Assembly: GCA_003511945.1 (NCBI GenBank)
Contig: DOJA01000301.1
Location: 8,638-17,245 of the forward strand
Length of the DNA stretch: 8,608 bases
Source: Phycisphaerales bacterium
GTDB lineage: Bacteria; Planctomycetota; Phycisphaerae; Phycisphaerales; UBA1924
Reading direction: 5' to 3'
Below the pieces are notes generated by a model. It saw nothing but the letters and a program-made list of their open reading frames with translations. It did not search any database and was not told where the DNA came from. The translations under genes were made by a program, and so were the position numbers. Below are positions 1-6,007 of the stretch, in pieces (position 1 is the stretch's first letter; each line of letters begins with the position of its first letter).

Positions 1-1
1 G

Positions 2-47
2 GACGGGCGTCCCGCCTGTCTCTGGTGGGACGGGCGGCCCGCCCGTC
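2..47. repeat. Two copies of a 19-bp near-palindrome (GACGGGCG family)
   Basis: Two 19-bp units lie at 2-20 and 29-47, offset by 27 bp. Both have the form GACGGGCG, three central bases, then CGCCYGTC, and they match at 17 of 19 positions. The right copy is a perfect inverted repeat (GACGGGCGG, one base, CCGCCCGTC). In the left copy one pair is replaced by what would be a G-U wobble in plus-strand RNA. The right copy is preceded by GGTGG, reminiscent of the GTGGCACGGGCGT-type palindromes I recall as dispersed repeats in planctomycete genomes; that link is from memory. The array may continue left of the window. The repeats lie just past the 3' end of the membrane protein gene and could form hairpins in its transcript, but no T-tract follows, so a classical terminator is not supported. 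Confidence 0.6.
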
Positions 48-95
48 GCTCCGGTCTTCTCCGCGTCATTCTGTGAGCGCCCTCACGGCCAGCGG
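48..95. other. Short 3' flank of the membrane-protein gene with a weak hairpin
   Basis: This stretch lies between the palindromic repeats and the stop codon of the membrane protein gene. It contains a small inverted repeat, GTGAG at 73-77 and CTCAC at 82-86, with a four-base loop. It has no run of T on the minus strand, so it is at best a weak candidate for a transcript 3' end. No coding signal is apparent. Confidence 0.3.
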
Positions 96-2507
96 CTACG
101 GCTTCTGCGGCGGCGTGTCGTCCTTGGGCTTCTTCTCGGGGGCGGCGTCCTTCGCGGCCGGAGTGTGGGGAGCGGGGGGAGCGGGGGGTGCTGGCTCCGA
201 TGGCGCGGGCTCCTTCCCTTCCGCGTCCTTCGCACGCCGGACCGCCTTCTCGAAGTACTTCCGCAGCACAGGGTCGTAGCGGTTGGGGATGGTCCGCTCC
301 TCGACGCCCTTCTGGGCCGACTCCTGCGCCTCGCGGAGGCCATCGACCATCGGCCGATCACTGATCTGCCCGCCCCGCGTGGGCGGCGCGTCGGGATTGA
401 TCCATTCACGGGCGACGCGTCCTTCGCTCCCGCCGCGGCGGGCGTCGACCGTGTCGGTGCCCTTGTAGCCATCGGGCAGGTCCGGGGTCGTTCCGCCCGC
501 GCGATCACCCGAGCCGCCCTGCGGCCCCGCGCCGGCTCCCGTCTGCTTGGCCTGCTCCGCCGCCCAGCGGTCCAGCAGGTTCTGTTCCTGATCGCCGGGA
601 CTCTCTCCCAGGCGCCGGGCGGCTTCGCGGAGTCGATCGGCACGCTCGCGGTCCCGGCGGGCGCGCTCGGCGCGCTGGGCCATCTCGTCCAGCCGCTCAC
701 CGGCCCCCGACCCTTGGCCTGGCTCGCTCCCCGCCCCGCCGCCACCCGAACTGCTCCCCCCGGGACTGCTCCCCCCGGGACTGCTCCCCCCGGGACTGCT
801 CCCCCCGGGACTGCTCCCCCCGGACGAACCGCCGGAGGACTGCTCCCCGCCTTGGGATCCCTTTCCGCCCTGTCCCGAATCGCCGGTCGAGGAGTTGGCG
901 GGCTGCTGCGAGCCCTTACCCTGTTGCTGGCCCTGCTTCCCGCCGCCGGATTGCTGATTCCCGGGTTGGGATTGCTGCGAGCCCTGGTTCTGGTCGGGCG
1001 CGCCGCCGGGCTGAGGTTCGCCCTGCTGCTCCGGGCGCTTGCCTTCGCCCTCGCCCTTCTGCGGGTCGCGCTTGGATGGATCCTGGTTTCCGGTGTTGGC
1101 CGGAGGCGGGGGCTGATTCAGCGGCGCGAACGGATCACGCGGCTCGCGCGGTGGGGCCTGGGCCGGGTCGCGCTGGTCGGGGGGCTGATCGTCCGCGCCC
1201 CCTGACTTTGGCACGGCGGGCTTGCGCAGATCGGGCAGCAGGTCCCGCGCCTCCTTCGCGGCGTCGCGTGCGTCCTTGGCGGCGTCGCGACGGGCCTGGC
1301 GCTCGGCGTTCCGGCGCGCCGCTTCCTCCGCGAGGCGACGGGCCGCCTCCGGGTCCATCCCCGCGTTCTCCAGCGCCTGCTGCAGCGCGCGCGGATCGGT
1401 CTCCGACTGCAACGCCTCGGCGGCCTCGCGGCTCAGCCCCTGCTGCTCCAGCGGCTGACGGTCCGCCTCTGTCTGGGCGTCGGCCTGTCGCTCCGCCTGG
1501 GAAGCGGCGCGGTCGAGCGCCTCCGCGGTCTGTTCGAGGTGCTCCGCGACGGCGCGGCGCTCCTCCTCGGTCATCTCGTCGAGCTGCGCTTCCAGTTCCC
1601 GGGCCGCCTCCGCCGCCCCTGCAAGGTCGCCCTGCCCCAGACGATCCCGGAGCGCATCCCCTGCCCCCGGGGCGCCATCGCCGTTCTCGCCGCCCTTCTC
1701 GTTGTTCAGGGCGTTGAACAGTTCGCGGGCCGCCTGCTCTCGAAGGGCCTGCTGCTCGGCCCGGCGCGCGAGTTCCTCCGCCGACTCGTTCAGCCGATCC
1801 ACCGCCTCGGCCCGCACCTCGTCAGAGTCCTTCGCGCCGGCGAGCAGCTGCTCCGCCAGGTCGTTCAGGATGTCGTCCTCGCCCCGGGCCAGATCCTCGG
1901 CCCGCTGGGTCTGGGGGGCGTCGGGCGATGGGGGCTGCACTTCTTCGACGATCTCGCGCAGTTGCTCCGCCAGCGCCATCCGGGCCGCGTCCTGCGCCGG
2001 CGAGCCCTCGGCCCGGCGCGCGCCGAGCAGGTCGAACGCGGGCAGGAAGAAGCCCACCGCCCACGCCGCCAGGGCCAGCGCGGGCCACGCGGCCCAGGAG
2101 TTGCCCCAACGCAGCGGAATGGCCCGCTCAACCCGGACACCCCGTGCCGCCTCTTCCGCATCGTCGATCGCCATCTTGGCGAAGGCGTCGTCCGCGGCGG
2201 CGGCGCGGAGCACGAGCGCTGAACCGAGCCGATCGCGCAGCCGCAGAGCCGTGTCGAGTTCCACGGCGGCGTCGATCGCCCCTCCCCGAGTCAGCGTCGC
2301 CCAGCCCAGCGCCACCAGGGCCGCCAGCCCGATCGGCCCCGCCAGCCACAGCCACCAATCGAGCCCCGGGCCGATCAGCCGATCGACCAGCGCCCCGAGC
2401 AGCGCCGCGCCGGCGCCGATCGCCAGCGCCGGCCCGAGAAGTGAAATGATCCGGCGCGCCAGGCGCCGACGCTGCGCCGCCCGAACGACCTGTTCAACTC
2501 GGGTCAT
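96..2507 (-). CDS. Large membrane-anchored coiled-coil protein, DUF4175-like, function unknown
   Basis: This 803-residue protein has a modular layout. Three hydrophobic segments lie at about residues 20-42, 51-72 and 137-161. Between the second and third is a stretch (about 78-100, AAVELDTALRLRDRLGSALV) like those in DUF4175-type proteins. Residues about 175-430 are highly charged, rich in Ala, Glu, Arg and Gln, and likely form long coiled coils. Residues about 430-600 are a low-complexity Gln/Pro/Gly/Ser linker with GGSSP repeats. A second coiled coil covers about 603-656. A less degenerate island at about 672-760 includes the segment IPNRYDPVLRKYFEKAVRRA, and the tail is Pro/Ala/Lys-rich. 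The likely topology is a membrane anchor with a long soluble arm. The ATG at 2507 is chosen because the first hydrophobic segment follows it at normal distance; no Shine-Dalgarno sequence is visible. The gene starts 33 bp after the zwf stop on the same strand, so co-transcription is plausible. The DUF4175 link is loose and the function is unknown; an envelope role is only inference. Confidence 0.8.
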   Translation of the reverse strand: MTRVEQVVRAAQRRRLARRIISLLGPALAIGAGAALLGALVDRLIGPGLDWWLWLAGPIGLAALVALGWATLTRGGAIDAAVELDTALRLRDRLGSALVLRAAAADDAFAKMAIDDAEEAARGVRVERAIPLRWGNSWAAWPALALAAWAVGFFLPAFDLLGARRAEGSPAQDAARMALAEQLREIVEEVQPPSPDAPQTQRAEDLARGEDDILNDLAEQLLAGAKDSDEVRAEAVDRLNESAEELARRAEQQALREQAARELFNALNNEKGGENGDGAPGAGDALRDRLGQGDLAGAAEAARELEAQLDEMTEEERRAVAEHLEQTAEALDRAASQAERQADAQTEADRQPLEQQGLSREAAEALQSETDPRALQQALENAGMDPEAARRLAEEAARRNAERQARRDAAKDARDAAKEARDLLPDLRKPAVPKSGGADDQPPDQRDPAQAPPREPRDPFAPLNQPPPPANTGNQDPSKRDPQKGEGEGKRPEQQGEPQPGGAPDQNQGSQQSQPGNQQSGGGKQGQQQGKGSQQPANSSTGDSGQGGKGSQGGEQSSGGSSGGSSPGGSSPGGSSPGGSSPGGSSSGGGGAGSEPGQGSGAGERLDEMAQRAERARRDRERADRLREAARRLGESPGDQEQNLLDRWAAEQAKQTGAGAGPQGGSGDRAGGTTPDLPDGYKGTDTVDARRGGSEGRVAREWINPDAPPTRGGQISDRPMVDGLREAQESAQKGVEERTIPNRYDPVLRKYFEKAVRRAKDAEGKEPAPSEPAPPAPPAPHTPAAKDAAPEKKPKDDTPPQKP
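751..825. repeat. 15-bp tandem repeat encoding GGSSP
   Basis: Four perfect tandem copies of CTGCTCCCCCCGGGA occupy 751-810, and a fifth degenerate copy (13 of 15 bases) follows at 811-825. On the minus strand they encode the linker repeat GGSSP around residues 562-586 of the membrane protein. The unit is a multiple of three, so gain or loss of copies would change linker length without a frameshift. Each unit contains a run of six C, itself a likely slippage site. Confidence 0.9.
1252..1293. repeat. Degenerate 21-bp duplication encoding a coiled-coil heptad
   Basis: Units at 1252-1272 and 1273-1293 match at 17 of 21 positions. On the minus strand they encode successive seven-residue units in the stretch RRDAAKDARDAAKEARDLL near residues 406-424 of the membrane protein. 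A 21-bp unit equals one heptad, consistent with coiled-coil growth by duplication. Confidence 0.55.
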
Positions 2508-2540
2508 GCCAAACGATAGGGAGCCCGGCAGGCCCGGGTT

Positions 2541-4133
2541 TCACGCCGGGTTGTGCCACGCCCGCCCGGTGCGCGCCAGGAGGGCATCGGCCGCCGGGGG
2601 GCCCCAGGACCCCGCGGGGTAGGGCTGGATGGCGTCGCGGACCCGTTTGGAGTCCAGCACGGGCTGGACGAGGCGCCAGCCGGTCTCGATCTCGTCGCGG
2701 TGCTTGTAGAGGGTCTGGTCGCCGCGCATGGCGTCGAGCATGAGCGGGCCGTAGGCCTCCAGGGGCTGGGCCTTGAACGCCTTGGCGTAGTCCATCTCGA
2801 ACTGGACGGAATCGAGCCGGAGCGACGGCCCGGGCACCTTGGCCTCGAAGCGCATCGAGACGCCCTCGCCCGGGGCGATGTGGATGATGATCCGGTTCGC
2901 GGGGCGCACCGCCGCGGCCAGCGCGGGGTCCACCTTGCGGAACAGGTTCACCGGCGGCTGCCTGAACTGCACGACCACCTCGGTGAGCTTGCGGGCCATC
3001 TTCTTGCCCGAGCGGATGTAGAAGGGCACGCCCGCCCAGCGCCAGTTGTCGATGTCGACGCGCAGGGCGGCGTAGGTCTCGGTCTTGCGGGCCGGGTCGA
3101 CGCCCTCGAGCTGCTCGTAGGCGCGCCCGCTGTCCTCGTCGTCGGGCTTGCCCGAGGCGGCGTAGCGCCCCAGCACCGCCAGCTCGTGCGCCCCCTCGAC
3201 CGTGGGTATGCGGGCCGAGTTGATGAGCTTGATCTTCTCGCGCCGGATGGCGTCCTGGTCGTAGACGCTGGGCGCCTCCATCGCCACCAGCGCCAGCACC
3301 TGCAGCAGGTGCGACTGGACCATGTCCCGCATGGCGCCGGCGCCGTCGTAGAAGGTCCCCGCCCGGCGCCCGACGCCCACCGACTCGACCGCCGAGACCT
3401 GGATGTGGTCCACGAACTGGTTGTTCCAGGTGGGCTCGAAGATGGTGTTGGCGAAGCGCATGACCAGGATGTTCTGGACCAGTTCCTTCCCGAGGTAGTG
3501 GTCGATGCGGTAGATCGCGTCCTCTTCGAACACCCGCCCCAGCGCGCGGTTGAGGGACTCCGCCGAGCCCAGGTCGGTGCCGAAGGGCTTCTCGACGATG
3601 ATGCGCTGCCAGGGCATGGCCGCCGGGTGCAGGGCGCACCAGCGCTTGCCCTCGAAGACGATCCCGCTGGCGCCGATCTGGTTGATGATCGGCTCGTACA
3701 GCTGCGGCGCCACCGAGAGGTAGAACAGGACATTGGGCTGCACCCCGCCCGGTGAGTCGTCGGGCGCGCGGGGCGCGACGGTCCCGTGCTCGCGCGCGAT
3801 CTCGTTGATCCGCCGGACCAGCGGCCCGTAGAGGTCGGGCGACGAGGCGCTGCCCGGGAAGTAGTGCAGTCGGCGGGCGAAGCGGGCCCATTCGCCCGCG
3901 TCGAACGACGCCGCGTGCTTCTGCACGCTGGGGCGCAGGTGCTCGCGCCAGGCGTCGTCGGACATCTCGGTGCGGCTGTTGCCCAGGACGCACAGCCCCT
4001 CGGGGAGGCGGTTCTGCAGGTGCAGTTCGAAGAGCGCGGGGATGAGTTTCCGCTGCGTCAGGTCGCCCGAGGCCCCGAAAATGACAACGACGCAGGGCTC
4101 CGGCGCGTGGGCGGCTCGTGGGGTGGTGTTCAT
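2541..4133 (-). CDS. zwf: Glucose-6-phosphate 1-dehydrogenase
   Basis: The enzyme oxidises glucose 6-phosphate to 6-phosphogluconolactone with reduction of NADP+ (or NAD+), the first step of the oxidative pentose phosphate and Entner-Doudoroff routes, in the cytoplasm. The 530-residue length is near the family norm of about 490-510, with slight extensions. The N-terminal dinucleotide-binding motif GASGDLTQRKLIPALF is at residues 20-35. The substrate-binding EKPFG is at 181-185, and the signature RIDHYLGKE is at 209-217 with His212. A histidine in RDMVQSH (His275) sits at the spacing expected for the catalytic base. SGKKMARK near 375-382 and GDQTLYKHRDEIETGW at 471-486 are typical C-terminal landmarks. 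The ATG at 4133 gives a short leader before the nucleotide fold; no Shine-Dalgarno sequence is obvious. No gnd, pgl or opcA is adjacent. The POT transporter gene is divergent upstream and the membrane-protein gene follows after 33 bp. Cofactor preference cannot be read with confidence. Confidence 0.97.
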   Translation of the reverse strand: MNTTPRAAHAPEPCVVVIFGASGDLTQRKLIPALFELHLQNRLPEGLCVLGNSRTEMSDDAWREHLRPSVQKHAASFDAGEWARFARRLHYFPGSASSPDLYGPLVRRINEIAREHGTVAPRAPDDSPGGVQPNVLFYLSVAPQLYEPIINQIGASGIVFEGKRWCALHPAAMPWQRIIVEKPFGTDLGSAESLNRALGRVFEEDAIYRIDHYLGKELVQNILVMRFANTIFEPTWNNQFVDHIQVSAVESVGVGRRAGTFYDGAGAMRDMVQSHLLQVLALVAMEAPSVYDQDAIRREKIKLINSARIPTVEGAHELAVLGRYAASGKPDDEDSGRAYEQLEGVDPARKTETYAALRVDIDNWRWAGVPFYIRSGKKMARKLTEVVVQFRQPPVNLFRKVDPALAAAVRPANRIIIHIAPGEGVSMRFEAKVPGPSLRLDSVQFEMDYAKAFKAQPLEAYGPLMLDAMRGDQTLYKHRDEIETGWRLVQPVLDSKRVRDAIQPYPAGSWGPPAADALLARTGRAWHNPA

Positions 4134-4186
4134 CGTTGGGGGCGTGCGCGGGGTTTGTTCGGGCCGTGGGGCGGGGACGCGCCGTG

Positions 4187-4215
4187 ATTGTCAGACGCTC
4201 GCGCGCCCGGTGCAA
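4187..4215 (-). promoter_or_regulatory. Candidate zwf promoter
   Basis: On the minus strand a TTGCAC (-35-like, 3 of 6 to consensus, with the TTG intact) is followed after exactly 17 bases by GACAAT (-10-like, 4 of 6). This would start transcription near 4180, giving a leader of about 45 bases before the zwf ATG. The match is modest, but spacing and position are right. Sigma factor preferences of this organism are unknown. Confidence 0.35.
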
Positions 4216-4245
4216 GGAGCATCGGCCCGGGACGCGGGCAGTTTG

Positions 4246-4251
4246 TAGAAT
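4246..4251 (+). promoter_or_regulatory. Candidate -10 element for the POT transporter
   Basis: TAGAAT matches the TATAAT consensus at five of six positions and sits in one of the few AT-rich patches of the intergenic region (TTTGTAGAATC). No good -35 lies 16-18 bp upstream. If used, transcription would begin near 4258 and leave a leader of about 65 bases. Confidence 0.35.
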
Positions 4252-4307
4252 CCCGCCCCGTCACTTCGATGTTCCTTCGAACGCCGCGGGATCGGGGGCG
4301 ACGCGGC

Positions 4308-4314
4308 GAGGGAG
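4308..4314 (+). promoter_or_regulatory. Ribosome binding site of the POT transporter
   Basis: GAGGGAG ends nine bases before the ATG at 4324, a workable Shine-Dalgarno spacing. It supports that ATG as the start. Neither zwf nor the membrane protein gene has a comparable site. Confidence 0.5.
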
Positions 4315-4323
4315 TGCGGCAGC

Positions 4324-5985
4324 ATGGCGACCGACCCGAGGCGTCTGGGGCAGGGGATCGACACGGTGGACCCCGACCACAATGTCCCCCCCGCGGGGTT
4401 CGAGCCGCCGGGCGATTCGAGGACCTTGCTCGGCCATCCTCTCGGGCTGTACCTGCTGTTCTTCGTCGAGATGTGGGAGCGGTTCTCCTACTACGGGATG
4501 CGGGCAATCCTGGTGTTGTACCTCGCTCGGAGCGCTTCCCCATCCGCTGATCAGAACGGGTTCGTCAACCCCGGGCGCGGTTGGGACGAATCCAACTCCT
4601 ACACGCTGTACGGCTGGTACACGGGGCTCGCGTATCTGACGCCTGTTCTGGGCGGCATGATCGCAGACAAGATCATCGGCACGCACCGATCGATGATCGT
4701 GGGCGGCCTGACCATCGCTCTGGGCCACCTCGTCCTGTTCGTCTCGGGGCTGGGGTCGTTCGCGACGAATCACACCGGCATGACCATCTTCATTACCGGT
4801 TTGGCGCTCATCGTGTTGGGCACCGGCCATTTCAAACCGACAGTCTCGGTCATGGTGAGTCAGCTGTATCCCGATCGCGACCGAAGGCGCGAGAACGCAT
4901 TCAGCATCTTCTATATGGGCATCAACCTCGGGGCGCTGCTCGGCACTCTGCTGTGCGGGTACCTCGGTGAGAAGATCGGCTGGCACTTCGGGTTCGGGGC
5001 GGCGGCCGTCGGGATGATCGCGGGCTTGATCACCTACATCTTCGGGCGCCCTTTCCTGCTCAAGAGAATCGGGCTCCCGCCCGAGGGCAAACCGAACATC
5101 TCGCTGCCCCTCATCGGCACATCGCTCGTCCTCGCGGCGGGCGTCGGGGGCCTGTACCACTTCGGCGCGCTCGGAGCGGTGGGTGACGCGATCTCGTGGC
5201 TGAAGTCCCCCGAGAACAAACTGATCGGGATCGGCGTCGCGTTGACCTTGGTTGGCGTCGTCCTCGGGCTGGCGATGTGGCTCGTCTCCCTGCAGCGCCC
5301 CGGGGACAAGGGCCCGGTGGTCACGATCCTGGTGTTCATGCTGTTCAACGCCATGTTCTGGCTCGCGTTCGAGCAGGCGGGCAGCACCCTCACGATTTTC
5401 GCGGAGCGGAGCACCGCACGAACGATGCTCGGGTGGGAAGTCCCCGCGTCGTGGTTTCAGTTCATCAACCCCGCGGTCATCCTCCTGTGCACTCCGCTGT
5501 TCGCGCTCTTGTGGACCCGGTTGGATCGCGTAGGACGCTGCCCCAGCCAGCCCACGAAGATCGCGATGGGGCTTGTTCTCGTGGGGCTCGGCTATGTGTT
5601 CCTGGTCATCGCCGCGCGGAACAATCATCTGACGGGCGAACTCGTCTCTCCGATGTGGCTGGTGGCGCTGTTCATCGTTCACACATGGGGGGAAATCTGT
5701 CTCTCGCCGACCGGACTGTCGTATGTTACGAAGACAGCTCCCATCAAATTCATGTCGCTCTTGATGGGCATCTGGTTCCTTTCGTCGTTCGTGGCCAATC
5801 TGTCCGCCGGACTCGTCGCCACGCTCGTGGAGCCGATCGAGAAGGGGCGCATCAAGTTGCCTTGGTCCATCGGGGGCCGGGCCGACTTCTTCATGTTCTT
5901 CGTCGTGTCGTCCGTCGGAGCCGGGGTCCTGATCCTGATTCTCGTCCCCCTGCTCAAGAAGCTCATGCGCAACCCCAACGACTGA
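4324..5985 (+). CDS. POT/PTR2-family proton-coupled oligopeptide transporter
   Basis: This 553-residue inner-membrane protein of the major facilitator superfamily is predicted to import di- and tripeptides with protons. The family's ExxER motif is intact in FVEMWERFSYYGMR (Glu49, Glu52, Arg53) in helix 1. A motif-A-like GGMIADKIIGTHR lies at 110-122. GTGHFKP carries the conserved helix-4 lysine (Lys171). FSIFYMGINLGALLG at about 193-207 is the second PTR2 signature. FWLAFEQAGSTL (345-356) and GEICLSPTGLSYVTK (456-470) match the conserved helix 7 and helix 10 regions, including Glu350 and Glu457. Hydrophobicity suggests about 14 helices, as in bacterial POTs with two extra central helices (about 260-285 and 299-321). 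A hydrophilic N-terminal stretch of about 35 residues precedes helix 1. The gene is divergent from zwf and convergent with the peptidase gene, with a 22-bp gap and no clear terminator hairpin. Substrate range is not readable; some family members carry nitrate or other solutes. Confidence 0.95.
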   Translation: MATDPRRLGQGIDTVDPDHNVPPAGFEPPGDSRTLLGHPLGLYLLFFVEMWERFSYYGMRAILVLYLARSASPSADQNGFVNPGRGWDESNSYTLYGWYTGLAYLTPVLGGMIADKIIGTHRSMIVGGLTIALGHLVLFVSGLGSFATNHTGMTIFITGLALIVLGTGHFKPTVSVMVSQLYPDRDRRRENAFSIFYMGINLGALLGTLLCGYLGEKIGWHFGFGAAAVGMIAGLITYIFGRPFLLKRIGLPPEGKPNISLPLIGTSLVLAAGVGGLYHFGALGAVGDAISWLKSPENKLIGIGVALTLVGVVLGLAMWLVSLQRPGDKGPVVTILVFMLFNAMFWLAFEQAGSTLTIFAERSTARTMLGWEVPASWFQFINPAVILLCTPLFALLWTRLDRVGRCPSQPTKIAMGLVLVGLGYVFLVIAARNNHLTGELVSPMWLVALFIVHTWGEICLSPTGLSYVTKTAPIKFMSLLMGIWFLSSFVANLSAGLVATLVEPIEKGRIKLPWSIGGRADFFMFFVVSSVGAGVLILILVPLLKKLMRNPND

Positions 5986-6007
5986 GCCGCCGCCGCGCTG
6001 GTTTCCC

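Larger units (their letters stand above)
4134..4323. other. Divergent intergenic region between zwf and the POT transporter
   Basis: This is the only sizeable gap inside the window (190 bp), and both flanking genes are transcribed away from it, so it must hold both 5' regions. It carries a candidate zwf promoter on the minus strand, a candidate -10 element for the transporter on the plus strand, and a direct repeat CTTCGA at 4264-4269 and 4275-4280, 11 bp apart, which could be an operator half-site pair or chance. No small gene or RNA is convincing here. Confidence 0.7.

Noticed and set aside
751..825. The short tandem repeat as a CRISPR array
   Set aside because: The units are contiguous, only 15 bp long and have no spacers; they are in frame inside a coding linker and no cas gene is present.
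165..1205. A 346-codon plus-strand frame with TAPPG repeats
   Set aside because: The repeats are the reverse image of the 15-bp repeat in the membrane-protein gene. The minus-strand product has membrane segments, coiled coils and a structured C-terminal island, so the minus strand is the coding one.
2553..3755. A 400-codon open frame on the plus strand opposite zwf
   Set aside because: It lies entirely within a gene that carries all glucose-6-phosphate dehydrogenase motifs, and its translation shows no family motif; stop codons are simply rare at this GC content.
2494..4215. A 573-codon minus-strand frame overlapping zwf in another phase
   Set aside because: It is Arg/Pro/Ala-rich without motifs and is out of frame with the genuine dehydrogenase; it is an out-of-frame shadow.
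4261..5682. A 473-codon minus-strand frame opposite the POT transporter
   Set aside because: It mirrors a transporter with intact signature motifs. Its product is rich in Glu, Asp, Gln, Arg and His, the usual antisense image of hydrophobic helices.
5986..6007. Possible bidirectional terminator between the convergent POT and peptidase genes
   Set aside because: The 22-bp gap holds a GCC/CGC run and GGTTTCCC but no inverted repeat able to form a stable stem with a T-tract in either direction.
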